DNA of 64,000 nt from Burkholderia sp. 4M9327F10. GTDB lineage: Bacteria > Pseudomonadota > Gammaproteobacteria > Burkholderiales > Burkholderiaceae. The number at the start of each line of letters is the position of its first letter. Positions within the stretch are counted from its first letter, which is position 1. This document shows positions 25,142 through 33,893 of this stretch, one piece after another. A program made the position numbers and the translations under genes. The stretch is taken from positions 62,001 through 126,000 of the forward strand of contig NZ_SCNV01000015.1 in NCBI RefSeq assembly GCF_005503145.1, written 5' to 3'. The notes under the pieces were generated by a model that did not search any database, was not told where the DNA came from, and saw nothing but the letters and a program-made list of their open reading frames with translations.

Positions 25142-26188
25142 TCAGTATTTTGCCGTCGTCAGCTTAATCCTTGCTTTCGGATCGATCTGCGTAACTCGGA
25201 TTGACTGGGAACGGATGTCATAGGAGGCGAGGAACATGTAGTGAAGCCGCTGCGTGCCTTCCGTTGGAAAGAACATGACTTTCACCACGGCCTCACTATG
25301 CCCAGAGCCCGTGTAGTCTGCTGATGCACTCGCTTCGAATCGGGCATTCATCCCGTCCAGGCAGAAGAAAGGTGCGTGTATCACAAGCGTATCTTTGCAA
25401 GCATCCGGCCCCCCCATCGGCAGATTGGCTGACTCGATTATCAGATCACCCTGCTGCTTTAGCGCCTCGAACGATTCCGTTGGTGTCCTGGAGACCGAAG
25501 CTCCGTCGTCGCACCGTAAGGCAAAGCACATTAACTCATTGGCGTAGAGCTTGACGTCGCTGAAATCGATCTGAGAGTTTTGTTTTGGCGGTCGAGCTTG
25601 CGCCAGAAAAAGTATGCTCTGACACACGTCAAATGCGTTTCCCTCCGAACTCGTTCCAATGGTGTCGCCCGTGTAGCTCCACGCGCCGGCGGTCAGCGTG
25701 TAAAGTTCGCGGCATGTCCCTGGCAGTCGCCCCGCTCGCATCGAGCCATCGAAATACACGTCGCTCATATCCGCGGGACTGTAGGCAGCAAGGTCAACGG
25801 GTTTGTCCAGCAATGCTTCTAAATCGACTCCTGGCGAGTGCGCTTCCAACTCCGTTCGTCTTATATCCATCAGCTCGTCGAGTTCTCGCAGTCGCTCGTC
25901 GTCGACCCGCTGGAAACACGCATCTGCATCTGCCGCGAGATGCCCTTCAGCGACGCATGCTTCGTTCCGCAATTTTCTCCAATGTTCCTGGCCCAACAAA
26001 ACGCTCGGCTGCTGCGGACCAGAAGCTGACAGTAGAGCATCGTATGCGGCGGTCACGCGTCCATCAATTGCAGGCGAGATCCCCGCGTTTTGCAGGGCAC
26101 CGTTTGGTTCGACCGCCACGGCATTGAGCGCATACACAAGGAGAATGAGAGGAATGGAGAGAATTCGAACTACAAGCATATCGATCAT
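25142..26188 (-). CDS. Secreted protein with an LprI-like N-terminal domain
   Basis: 348 residues. Signal peptide MLVVRILSIPLILLVYALNA with cleavage near AVAVEP. Residues about 45-115 resemble the LprI/DUF1311 domain (LLGQEHWRKLRNEACVAEG then DADACFQRVDDERLRELDEL), whose best-known member inhibits lysozyme; Cys residues are conserved in place. The following 230 residues (several Cys, e.g. MCFALRCDDG) are not recognised. GAGAG lies a few bases before the ATG at 26188. Codon third positions appear less GC-rich than in neighbouring operons, consistent with a recently acquired gene. Confidence 0.6.
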   Translation of the reverse strand: MIDMLVVRILSIPLILLVYALNAVAVEPNGALQNAGISPAIDGRVTAAYDALLSASGPQQPSVLLGQEHWRKLRNEACVAEGHLAADADACFQRVDDERLRELDELMDIRRTELEAHSPGVDLEALLDKPVDLAAYSPADMSDVYFDGSMRAGRLPGTCRELYTLTAGAWSYTGDTIGTSSEGNAFDVCQSILFLAQARPPKQNSQIDFSDVKLYANELMCFALRCDDGASVSRTPTESFEALKQQGDLIIESANLPMGGPDACKDTLVIHAPFFCLDGMNARFEASASADYTGSGHSEAVVKVMFFPTEGTQRLHYMFLASYDIRSQSIRVTQIDPKARIKLTTAKY

Positions 26189-26418
26189 CTTTACTCTCGT
26201 CGGGATTTATATTTTTAGCGAGGGCATACAGGGTGTCGCAATTGTCGACGATTCTGGTATTCAGCGCCATTTAGAGTTACTGGTCGGTCGTCGACTCTCT
26301 ACGATTGGGGACAGGCGACCCGTAAGCGGCGTTCAATCCACCGGATAGCTGCCATTCAAAGTGAGCCCGCCCTTGCATTGGGGGGCATTGCGGTCGTACG
26401 GTGATAGCCGTGTTGTTT

Positions 26419-26784
26419 TCACAAAGAAGGACCACGAGCAGCGAAGGCTCTCTGTGCAGCCTGGACTTCTTCCCGATGGTCTTCTGTCCACTTCAGAATC
26501 GCGCGAAGGTGCGGCTCCAGGGAGCGCCCGAGCGGCGATATCTCGTAGACGACGGCAACCGGAGCCGTGCTGATGACCGAGCGCTTGATGAAACCATTGG
26601 CTTCGAGCCGACGAAGACATTGAGTCAGCGCCTTCTGAGTGATGCCTTCGTTTGCCCTTCGTAGCGCATTGAACCGCATGGCCCCGCTGCAGAGGCAGCC
26701 TAGTACCAGCAGCGACCATTTGGTGGTGATTTCTTCGAGCACGAGGCGATTTAACTCAAGGTCCTCTTGGGATGGCGTCGGCAT
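26419..26784 (-). CDS. HxlR-family transcriptional regulator
   Basis: 121 residues, standard for this family of winged-helix dimers. The core KWSLLVLGCLCSGAMRFNALRRANEGITQKALTQ followed by CLRRLEANGFIKRSV is diagnostic. It is divergent from the NmrA-like gene at 26887 with 102 bp between the starts; the inverted repeat at 26802 is the likely operator. HxlR proteins often answer to electrophiles or redox signals and control an adjacent reductase. Confidence 0.92.
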   Translation of the reverse strand: MPTPSQEDLELNRLVLEEITTKWSLLVLGCLCSGAMRFNALRRANEGITQKALTQCLRRLEANGFIKRSVISTAPVAVVYEISPLGRSLEPHLRAILKWTEDHREEVQAAQRAFAARGPSL

Positions 26785-26801
26785 TGTCCGGGATACTCCA
26801 G

Positions 26802-26814
26802 GCTACCTAGTAGC
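26802..26814. promoter_or_regulatory. Inverted repeat between HxlR and NmrA-like genes
   Basis: GCTAC (26802-26806) and GTAGC (26810-26814) are separated by CTA. It lies 18 bp upstream of the HxlR start, in the divergent promoter region, and is a small candidate operator. Confidence 0.4.
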
Positions 26815-26886
26815 ATTCAGGTGCGTAATTGCGTTCAAGTATCAAATGTATACCATGATCAACCTCTACCAGATTGGAGGTCGAAA

Positions 26887-27852
26887 ATGCCAGTTGATAT
26901 TCATGGATCAGACAGCCTGAACAGAAAGGACACAGACGGGGCCAAAACCGTGCTTGTGTTCGGTGCCACTGGACAGCAAGGCGGAGCCGTCGCATCTGCG
27001 CTTAAGTCGCAAGGATGGCCGGTCAGGGCGCTCGTTCGCGATCCCGGTAGCGACAAGGCGAAGGCCCTCCTGGATTCGGATGTAGAGCTATTTCAGGGCG
27101 ATTTTTCAGACAGCGACTCGATCAGGAACGCAATGTCCGGGGCCTATGCCGTCTTCAGCGTGCAGCCCAGTTCGGGCCAGGGAGCGTTATACGGGATCTC
27201 CGACGAGCAGGAGATCCGCTATGGTAAAAGCATTGCGGATATCGCCATTGAGACCGGCGTTCACCATCTCGTCTACACATCAGTCAATGCTGCTGGCCCA
27301 AGAAAAACCGGGATGGGACACTTCGACAGCAAGTCTGAGATCGAAATCTATATTCGTGGCACGGGTCTACAAAGCACAATCATTCGGCCCGCCGGGTTCA
27401 TGGAACTACTCATGCTTCCGGGCATGGGACTCGATAAGGGCGCTTTCATGTCGTTTCTGCGACCGGAACAGACCGGACAGTTGATTGCGGTTCAAGACAT
27501 CGGGAAAATCGTCGCGATCATCTTTTCTAATCCAGACAAATTCGTCGGCCGGACCATTGAAATTGCGGGAGACGAGGTGACTGGCATAACACTACAGGAC
27601 AGTTTGAGTAACGCGGCGGGTAGGCCAATCACCTATCATCGCTTCCCCGATAGCCTTTTGAAGGAAAACACCTTCCTTGATCGACTTGCATCCCTGGTTG
27701 ACGATGGCCGACTGGCTGGGCATGCGGACATCTCTGCCCTGAAGACCGAATTTGGACATCTATTGAGCTTCGACGAATGGCTAGCCGGTCCCGGCAAACC
27801 GCTTTTCGAGCGCGCGCTCCAGGCAGACGCCGCTACGATCGCACTCCGGTGA
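26887..27852 (+). CDS. NmrA-family NAD(P)-binding protein (atypical SDR)
   Basis: 321 residues from the ATG at 26887, which has TTGGAGG eight bases upstream. TVLVFGATGQQGGAVASALK carries the GxxGxxG dinucleotide loop, followed by VRALVRDPGSDKAKAL, the usual NADP-binding Arg after strand 2. The NmrA/HSCARG fold acts either as a redox-sensing scaffold or as an NADPH quinone/isoflavone-type reductase. Pairing with a divergent HxlR regulator is common and suggests response to a reactive compound. There is no second gene in the unit. Confidence 0.9.
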   Translation: MPVDIHGSDSLNRKDTDGAKTVLVFGATGQQGGAVASALKSQGWPVRALVRDPGSDKAKALLDSDVELFQGDFSDSDSIRNAMSGAYAVFSVQPSSGQGALYGISDEQEIRYGKSIADIAIETGVHHLVYTSVNAAGPRKTGMGHFDSKSEIEIYIRGTGLQSTIIRPAGFMELLMLPGMGLDKGAFMSFLRPEQTGQLIAVQDIGKIVAIIFSNPDKFVGRTIEIAGDEVTGITLQDSLSNAAGRPITYHRFPDSLLKENTFLDRLASLVDDGRLAGHADISALKTEFGHLLSFDEWLAGPGKPLFERALQADAATIALR

Positions 27853-28367
27853 TGGATGAGTCCGTTGCACTCGAGGACATGCGCGCTTACCAGAGCAAGA
27901 GGCAACGCCGGCAGTGGTGTTGCTTCTGCGAGAATGCGAACCCCGGGCATCATGCTGCGGGCTATTCCTATGTAGGTATGTGGAGGCGCAGCAGGCGCTA
28001 TCGTCAACCGGATAAAGTAACGGATACAGATCCGGTAGTTGGCTTCGATGTCATGAGTTCGTCAGTTCAAACGGGTGGGTTTTCCAAGCGGATCCATTAT
28101 GCATCGAGCAACCAGCTGCCAGTAGCGGTCGATTGGCACCCGTCAAAGCGACTTTGCAGGCCGCCATCCGTAATGTCCGGTCCTCGACCATGCTCTCGCC
28201 TCTTCTTCTAGGCTATCCTTTCGCCTGTGCCACTAGGAGTGCGGCGGTTCCATTTGCTCGGGTCTGCACGGAATAGCAGCGCAGAAAGCACGATTTACGC
28301 GGTAGGCGAGCAATACAAGCGATGCCGGCTCAAGAAGCTAAAACAGCACGACAAACGGACCAAATTC
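27853..28367. other. Gene-free stretch between the NmrA-like and Mrr-like genes
   Basis: 515 bp with no open frame that has a ribosome site or family resemblance on either strand. The sequence looks like degraded DNA of the kind found at 29.4-29.9 and 31.4-31.8 kb. It must contain the promoter of the nuclease gene. Confidence 0.55.
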
Positions 28368-29399
28368 ATGACCAAAGATGCGACGTTATGGGGTATTCAC
28401 GCCGGCAGAACCGGCGATGCCGACTCCCTTTTCCTGAGCCAGGGCGTCATCGCGCTCGGTTGGCATCAAATGGGAGATCTGAAGGCGCTGGGTCCGACAC
28501 GTGAAGACTTCAAGGAACACTACGCGGCGACCTATCTGGAAGCGGCGAAGGCCAAGCCGGGAACTGTTCCGACGTCGGCAGGGCAATTGTTCCGGTTCGT
28601 TTACGAAATGCGAATCGGCGATTATGTAGTGTATCCATCCAAGCACCCGAAGCATGTGCATCTGGGACGCGTGACGGGCGACTATCAGTATTCGACTTTA
28701 GGCGAATCGCACTATCCTCAACGACGGAAGGTCGAATGGCTACGCCATTTGCCGCGTACGGCGTTTTCACAGGGCGCACTGTACGAAATCGGCTCGGCGT
28801 TGTCGTTGTTCGCCGTAAGGAACTACGCCGACGAGTTCTGGGCCGCGATTCACAGCGCCCAGCCGCTGCCCGTCACGCCGGCAGCAAAAGATGAGACCCT
28901 CGCGGAGGTCAGTCAAGATATCGAGGAGACAACTAGGGATTTCATTCTGAAAATCCTGGCCCAAGAAACGAAGGGACATCCATTCGCGCACTTTGTTGGC
29001 AATCTTCTCACTACTATGGGATATCGCGTTCGGGTATCACCGGAAGGCCCGGACGGTGGCGTCGACGTCTTGGCGCACAAGGATGAGTTGGGCTTCGAAC
29101 CACCGATTATCAAAGTGCAATGCAAGAGTACGGAGGGGAGTGTCGGCGATCCGCTGATCTCGCAGCTCTATGGGAAGGTCTCCCCGTCGGAGTTCGGATT
29201 GTTCGTTACGCTAGGCACATTCACCAACCAGGCGGTGCAGTTCGCTCGCACGAAGAGCAACCTGCGCTTGGTTGACGGCGATGCATTGGTGGAACTGGTC
29301 TTGGAGCATTACGAAGCACTTGACTCAAAATACAAAGGCATGATTCCCTTGCGCAAGGCGTATATACCAGAGTCGGCCCTTCAGGACGAATCCGAGTAG
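28368..29399 (+). CDS. Mrr-like type IV restriction endonuclease
   Basis: 343 residues from the ATG at 28368 (upstream open frame has no similarity). The C-terminal Mrr catalytic domain covers about residues 203-320: HPFAHFVGNLLTTMGYRV, the metal-binding Asp233 in GPDGGVDV and the QxK motif Gln251-Lys253 in IKVQCKST, i.e. a complete PD-(D/E)xK core. The N-terminal 150 residues (WGIHAGRTGDADSLFLSQG, then GWHQMGDL) look like an EVE/PUA-type modified-base reader. By family it cuts foreign DNA carrying modified bases. No methylase or other defence gene is adjacent, which fits a stand-alone type IV enzyme. Confidence 0.85.
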   Translation: MTKDATLWGIHAGRTGDADSLFLSQGVIALGWHQMGDLKALGPTREDFKEHYAATYLEAAKAKPGTVPTSAGQLFRFVYEMRIGDYVVYPSKHPKHVHLGRVTGDYQYSTLGESHYPQRRKVEWLRHLPRTAFSQGALYEIGSALSLFAVRNYADEFWAAIHSAQPLPVTPAAKDETLAEVSQDIEETTRDFILKILAQETKGHPFAHFVGNLLTTMGYRVRVSPEGPDGGVDVLAHKDELGFEPPIIKVQCKSTEGSVGDPLISQLYGKVSPSEFGLFVTLGTFTNQAVQFARTKSNLRLVDGDALVELVLEHYEALDSKYKGMIPLRKAYIPESALQDESE

Positions 29400-29564
29400 A
29401 GGCTTGCGCGTTGACGGTTCCCTCTGGTTTGGAGCTGCGCTTTCGAGTTTGTCGTAGCGGCCGATTTAATTATTCAGAAGCTTGGTTTGTTGATGCCAGC
29501 TCCGGTCGACGACGCGATAACTGTCGTGGAAGCGCGACGGCCCGTTGTCGGGGCGAAGCCGCCG

Positions 29565-29582
29565 TTCGAATGTCCGCGTGAA
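29565..29582. repeat. Dispersed intergenic repeat, copy A
   Basis: TTCGAATGTCCGCGTGAA here is identical to 38011-38028. The surrounding 100-150 bp looks like related but diverged sequence. A shorter match (TCGAATGTC) occurs at 40209-40217, also between genes. Confidence 0.6.
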
Positions 29583-29859
29583 AGTTCGTGCAACCGACCG
29601 TACTTGGCCGGTCACTGTCGGACGGCGATCGGCAGCACGCAACCCAAAGCAGTAGCTCGCGATGAGGCGATCGAGTGACATCGTTCGTGTGAGAAGCGGA
29701 CACATTCGCCAGAGCCGACCACGATCGGACGCTCGCTGCGCACGATTTAAACATCCGTTCGGCCCCGAAGTTGTTATAAATTCTGGATTCAGTACGCCTT
29801 TACCCGTCGACCTGATGCACGCCGAAGCTGCACCGCTGCCTGCCAGCGGGCAGCAAACC

Positions 29860-29880
29860 GCCAGCCTGTTCTAGGCTGGC
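29860..29880 (-). terminator. Hairpin downstream of rhlE
   Basis: GCCAGCCT (29860-29867) pairs perfectly with AGGCTGGC (29873-29880), loop of 5. It lies 19 bases past the rhlE stop on the minus strand. Only a short T run follows (GGTTTG), so efficiency is uncertain. Confidence 0.5.
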
Positions 29881-29898
29881 AGTACTCATCCCCGCGGA

Positions 29899-31344
29899 TC
29901 AGGGTTGGCGTTTGCCGTTGCCACCTGCGGGTTTGCCAGCCGGCTTGCGTGAACCCGCAGTTGGCTTGCTGGCGGATTTGCTGCGTGGCTTTTGCACGCT
30001 GAATGGGCTACCGCTGGACAAGCTTGTGCCTTTGCCCGCGGCCACAGCGCGTTGCGCCGCAGGCCTGCGTTTGTTTTCGCCACTTTGCGGGCGTGGCTTT
30101 TTGCTGGGCACCTGCATGGTATCGGGCGCCGCTAGCGGCACTTTGGGCTTCTTGGGCTTTTTGGGTTTCTTGATGATCTGGCCCGTCGCGCTGGTTTGCG
30201 GCACGCGGTGTTCGGCTTCAAAACCCGGCTCTTCTTCACGGGGCAGCGTTTGCCGGATCAGCGCTTCAATCGCGGCCAGTTGTGGCGCCTCATCGGCACA
30301 CACAAGCGACACCGCCACACCGCTGGCGCCCGCGCGGCCGGTACGGCCAATACGGTGCACATAGTCTTGCGCCACGATCGGCAGATCAACGTTGATCACC
30401 AGCGGCAGGTCGTCGATATCCAACCCACGCGCAGCCACATCGGTGGCTACAAGCATATGTACTTCGCCCGTCTTGAAGCGCTCCAGCGCACGCAGGCGCG
30501 CGGGTTGCGGTTTGTCGCCATGGATGGTGTCCACCGCATAGCCCGCTTCATCCAGCATGGCCGCCAGGTAATCCACGCCCTTGCGGGTTTTGACGAACAC
30601 CAGCGCGTGCCCCCAGTTGTTCTCAGCCACAAGGTGCATGAAGAGGTCAGGCTTGTTCTTTTTATCCACCGGCACCACCCACTGCTTGATCTTGCTGACC
30701 GTGGCATTGGGCGGGCTGACGCTGATATTGACTGGGCCGCGCAAAATGCTCGCCGCCATGGCGCGGATATCATCGGTAAACGTGGCTGAGAACAGCAGGG
30801 TCTGGCGCTGAGCGGGCAAGGCATCAAAGACGGCGTTGAGTTCGCGCGCAAAGCCGAGATCCAGCATGCGGTCGGCTTCATCCAGCACCAGCGTTTGTAC
30901 TTGATCAAACTGCACTGCATTCTGGCGATTGAGATCTAGCAAACGGCCCGGCGTGGCAACGAGCACATCCACGCCTTTGCGCAACTTCATCATCTGCGGG
31001 TTGATACTCACTCCGCCGTAGGCGGCCAAAAATCGTAAATCGAGGCCTTTACCGTAATCGATGAAGCTTTGCAGCACCTGTTCCGCCAGTTCACGAGTGG
31101 GTACCAGCACCAGAACACGCGCGCGGTTGCTGGACACCGTCGGGCCGTGTTGCACTAGCCGTTGCAACAGCGGCAGCGCAAAACCCGCCGTTTTGCCAGT
31201 TCCGGTTTGTGCCGCAGCCATAACGTCCTTACCACTGAGCACAGCAGGAATCGCCATGGCCTGTACCGGCGTAGGCGTCTGGTAATTAAGGTCCCGCGCA
31301 TTACGCACCAAGGGATCGATCAGGCCAAGCGAGGCAAAAGACAT
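29899..31344 (-). CDS. rhlE: DEAD-box ATP-dependent RNA helicase, RhlE type
   Basis: 481 residues from the ATG at 31344, giving the usual MSFASLGLIDPLVRNARDLN Q-motif start. All helicase motifs are present: AQTGTGKT (45-52), PTRELAEQ, TPGRLLDL, DEAD (155-158), SAT (186-188), VATDVAARGLDI and HRIGRTGRAG (330-339). After about residue 385 comes a basic, low-complexity tail with repeated Lys-Lys-Pro, typical of RhlE and probably RNA-binding. It should remodel rRNA or mRNA structure. Base and codon use (more CAA, TTG, GCG mixed with AT-ending codons) seems less GC-biased than neighbours, a hint of a different origin. Confidence 0.93.
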   Translation of the reverse strand: MSFASLGLIDPLVRNARDLNYQTPTPVQAMAIPAVLSGKDVMAAAQTGTGKTAGFALPLLQRLVQHGPTVSSNRARVLVLVPTRELAEQVLQSFIDYGKGLDLRFLAAYGGVSINPQMMKLRKGVDVLVATPGRLLDLNRQNAVQFDQVQTLVLDEADRMLDLGFARELNAVFDALPAQRQTLLFSATFTDDIRAMAASILRGPVNISVSPPNATVSKIKQWVVPVDKKNKPDLFMHLVAENNWGHALVFVKTRKGVDYLAAMLDEAGYAVDTIHGDKPQPARLRALERFKTGEVHMLVATDVAARGLDIDDLPLVINVDLPIVAQDYVHRIGRTGRAGASGVAVSLVCADEAPQLAAIEALIRQTLPREEEPGFEAEHRVPQTSATGQIIKKPKKPKKPKVPLAAPDTMQVPSKKPRPQSGENKRRPAAQRAVAAGKGTSLSSGSPFSVQKPRSKSASKPTAGSRKPAGKPAGGNGKRQP

Positions 31345-31775
31345 GGGCGTATTCCCGGCTAAAACCGCAATTCTAGCGGTTGGAGTTGGGCGCCAATGGA
31401 GGAATAAGACGCCCGGGCGTTTCGTGGCCACCGTCGGTCGATGGACGGCAGTCGGAATCCAGCGTGCGACGAATAAGTTCTATCGGTCCGATACGGTCGC
31501 CCGAAATCGACCCGTTTCAGCCCCTCAACATAGCGTGGCCGCAATGGCTCCTTTCAAGATGCAACGGTCGCTCGCGCGGCCGCACGGGTCGGCAAAGGTC
31601 CGGCCAGTTCGGACAAGAGGATCGCGTCACGGCTACTGCTCGCGGACGTCAGCTTCGCCGGCCAGTGCCTGCGACCTATCAGGACCGGGGCGGGAGGCGA
31701 TGCGACCGACCGGGCCGGCGAATATCTACAGCAATTTGCGCGGAATCCTCGGCCTGCAATCTGCACGAACGATTG
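31345..31775. other. Gene-free stretch between rhlE and the UxuR-like gene
   Basis: 431 bp. At its left edge an inverted repeat AACCGC/GCGGTT (31363-31368 and 31376-31381) around TAGAAT lies just upstream of rhlE on the minus strand; TAGAAT could serve as a -10 element. The rest is GC-rich with no credible gene on either strand and looks like decayed repeat sequence. Confidence 0.5.
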
Positions 31776-32498
31776 TCAGCGCCACGCTTGCGTAAATTCC
31801 ACAATCACGCGCGACAGATGTGCGCGCATCGCATCGCGCGCGCCGGCCGCATCGCCTGCCATGATCGCCGCGAAGATGCGCTGGTGATCCTCCTGTGACG
31901 CCTCGCGCAACGCCGGCGAATGAAAGTGCTCTTCGATCTTATCCCACAGAGGATCGCTGCGCGCGCAGTCCCACATCGCAGTGACCATGTGCAGCAATAC
32001 CGTGTTGCCGGTCGATTCGGCGATTCTCATATGAAACTGGCGGTCGGCCGCGTCGTACGCATCCTTGTCGTCCATCCGCTCGCGCATCGTCGTCAGCGCG
32101 ACGAACATCCGGTCGAGATCGGCATCCTTGCGCTCGGTCGCCGCGAGCGCCGCTACTTCTGCCTCGATCAGCCCGCGCGCACGCAGCGTCTCGATCGGCC
32201 CTGGCCCGTTCGGCACTTCAAACGTGACGGGGCGCGCGGCATCGGTCGCCGATACGTAGATCCCTGAACCAACGCGTACCTCGACGATCCCCTGTACCTC
32301 GAGCGCGATGATCGCCTCGCGCACCTGCGTGCGGCTCACGCCGAACTGGTCGGCAAAGCTGCGTTCCGAGGGCAATCGCGCACCTGTCTCGAACGCGCCG
32401 GCGGCCACCATCGCGTGGATCTGCCGCGCAAGGCCGATGTAGGAGCGGTCCGCGGCTTCCGCGTCGCGGGGGTCGGAGAGGTTAGACAGGTCGGTCAT
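31776..32498 (-). CDS. GntR-family (FadR/FCD) regulator, UxuR/ExuR-like
   Basis: 240 residues from the ATG at 32498. The winged helix-turn-helix (about residues 20-80) contains GARLPSERSFADQFGVSRTQ and VREAIIALEVQGIVEVR; the FCD effector domain follows with the metal-binding His residues (FHMRIAESTGN, DHQRIFAAI). Divergent from uxuA. Three TGGTAnACCA palindromes lie in the divergent region, one between its own start and the others, so it probably represses itself and the hexuronate genes until a hexuronate or derivative binds. Confidence 0.9.
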   Translation of the reverse strand: MTDLSNLSDPRDAEAADRSYIGLARQIHAMVAAGAFETGARLPSERSFADQFGVSRTQVREAIIALEVQGIVEVRVGSGIYVSATDAARPVTFEVPNGPGPIETLRARGLIEAEVAALAATERKDADLDRMFVALTTMRERMDDKDAYDAADRQFHMRIAESTGNTVLLHMVTAMWDCARSDPLWDKIEEHFHSPALREASQEDHQRIFAAIMAGDAAGARDAMRAHLSRVIVEFTQAWR

Positions 32499-32550
32499 CG
32501 AAGGCTCGCAACGGTCTGGTCGGCACCGCCGCGGCGCCGGGTCGCGAAAA

Positions 32551-32560
32551 TGGTACACCA
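32551..32560. promoter_or_regulatory. UxuR-type operator 1
   Basis: TGGTACACCA, one of three TGGTAnACCA sites in the region between the GntR gene and uxuA. It is 53 bp upstream of the GntR start, suited to autoregulation. E. coli UxuR/ExuR bind a TTGGTATACCAA-type palindrome. Confidence 0.7.
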
Positions 32561-32650
32561 ATTTCTGTGGCCTCCCGCTCCGCCGTCAGCTTGAGCATTG
32601 CAATCGGTCGATTTTGGCTGGCTGCTATGGCTTTAGCATGATCAAATAAC

Positions 32651-32660
32651 TGGTAAACCA
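32651..32660. promoter_or_regulatory. UxuR-type operator 2
   Basis: TGGTAAACCA. It is spaced 24 bp (start to start) from operator 3, placing both on nearly the same face of the helix, upstream of uxuA. Confidence 0.7.
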
Positions 32661-32674
32661 CTATTTGGCGAAAG

Positions 32675-32684
32675 TGGTATACCA
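32675..32684. promoter_or_regulatory. UxuR-type operator 3
   Basis: TGGTATACCA, a perfect palindrome and the closest match to the known UxuR/ExuR consensus. It lies 73 bp upstream of the uxuA start, where it could block the promoter. Confidence 0.75.
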
Positions 32685-32757
32685 ATCACAATGCACCCAT
32701 CAACGACAGCACCGCGCGCTCGTCCACCGTATGCCACACCAGTCAGGAGCCGTTCCA

Positions 32758-33822
32758 GTGAAGATGTCTTTCCGTTGGTACGGCGAGTCCGATCCGGTCT
32801 CGCTGCAATACATCCGCCAGATCCCGGGCGTCACGCACATCGTGTCCGCGATCTACGACGAACCGGTGGGCGAGGTCTGGCCCGCGCACAGGATCGACGC
32901 GCTGAAGTCGACGATCGAGCAAGCCGGCCTGCGCTTCGAGGTCGTCGAATCAGTACCCGTCCACGAGGACATCAAGCTCGGCAAGCCGAACCGCGACTGG
33001 CTGATCGCCAATTACCAGCAGACGATCCGCCATCTCGGTGCGGCCGGCATCAAGGTTGTCTGCTACAACTTCATGCCCGTGTTCGACTGGACTCGCACCG
33101 AGCTGTCGAAGACGCTCGACGACGGTTCGACCTGTCTTGCGTTCAGTACCGAAGCAGTCGACGGAATCGATCCAGACGACGGGATTGCACTGCCCGGCTG
33201 GGATTCGAGCTACCGGCCCGACGAGCTGCAGGCTCTGCTCGCCGAATATCGCGAAGTCGACGAAGCCGCGCTGTGGGAGAACCTCGAATACTTCCTGAAG
33301 GCAATCATTCCCGTCGCTGAGGAAGCCGGCGTAAAGATGGCCATCCATCCCGACGATCCACCACGCCCGATCTTCGGGCTGCCGCGCATCGTGAAGAACC
33401 GCGAGGATCTTGCGCGCATTGTGCGCATCGTCGATACGCCCGCGAACGGGCTGACGCTCTGCTCGGGCTCGCTCGGCGCAGGTCCGCAGAACGACGTCGA
33501 GGCGCTCGTGCGCGAATTCGGCGCGATGGGCCGCATCCATTTTGCGCACATCCGCAACGTGAAGGTGGAGACGAACGGCGACTTCGAGGAGACCGCGCAC
33601 CTGTCGAGCTGTGGGTCGCTCGACATCGCCGCGATCGTCAAGGCGTATCACGACACCGGCTTCACGGGCTACGTACGCCCCGACCACGGCCGGATGATCT
33701 GGGGTGAGACGGGTAAGCCCGGTTACGGTCTCTACGACCGCGCGCTCGGTGCGGTGTACCTGAACGGACTCTGGGAAGCGACGGACAAGCTGAGCCGCAC
33801 ACAGCAGCAAACGTCGCAGTAA
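32758..33822 (+). CDS. uxuA: Mannonate dehydratase
   Basis: 354 residues from the GTG at 32758, which has AGGAG eight bases upstream; the ATG six bases later is 14 bases from that site. It dehydrates D-mannonate to 2-keto-3-deoxy-D-gluconate in hexuronate catabolism. Family landmarks: MSFRWYGESDPVSL, GIKVVCYNFMPVFDWTRTEL, the metal-site stretch MAIHPDDPPRPIFGLPRI, CSGSLGAG and RPDHGRMIWGE. The isomerase and oxidoreductase steps (uxaC, uxuB) and KDG kinase/aldolase are not in the window. First gene of the hexuronate module. Confidence 0.95.
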   Translation: MKMSFRWYGESDPVSLQYIRQIPGVTHIVSAIYDEPVGEVWPAHRIDALKSTIEQAGLRFEVVESVPVHEDIKLGKPNRDWLIANYQQTIRHLGAAGIKVVCYNFMPVFDWTRTELSKTLDDGSTCLAFSTEAVDGIDPDDGIALPGWDSSYRPDELQALLAEYREVDEAALWENLEYFLKAIIPVAEEAGVKMAIHPDDPPRPIFGLPRIVKNREDLARIVRIVDTPANGLTLCSGSLGAGPQNDVEALVREFGAMGRIHFAHIRNVKVETNGDFEETAHLSSCGSLDIAAIVKAYHDTGFTGYVRPDHGRMIWGETGKPGYGLYDRALGAVYLNGLWEATDKLSRTQQQTSQ

Positions 33823-33893
33823 GCCGACTACGGAAGCGACCGGCGCAGCGGATCGCCGGTTGCCCGACACGATATTCCGCACGGAGACTTCAC

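Larger units (their letters stand above)
29400..29898. other. Gene-free stretch with a degraded dispersed repeat
   Basis: 499 bp downstream of the nuclease gene and downstream of rhlE. It contains an 18-base string (29565-29582) shared exactly with the gap at 38 kb, plus a terminator-like hairpin (29860-29880). Open frames on both strands read through it but look like translated repeat, not protein. Confidence 0.6.

Noticed and set aside
27636..28211. Short frames on both strands in the 27.9-28.3 kb gap
   Set aside because: No ribosome site, no similarity and overlap with the end of the NmrA-like gene.
29466..29754. Two overlapping short minus-strand frames in the gap after the nuclease gene
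   Set aside because: They translate the dispersed repeat in two frames, lack ribosome sites and look like spurious hypothetical proteins.
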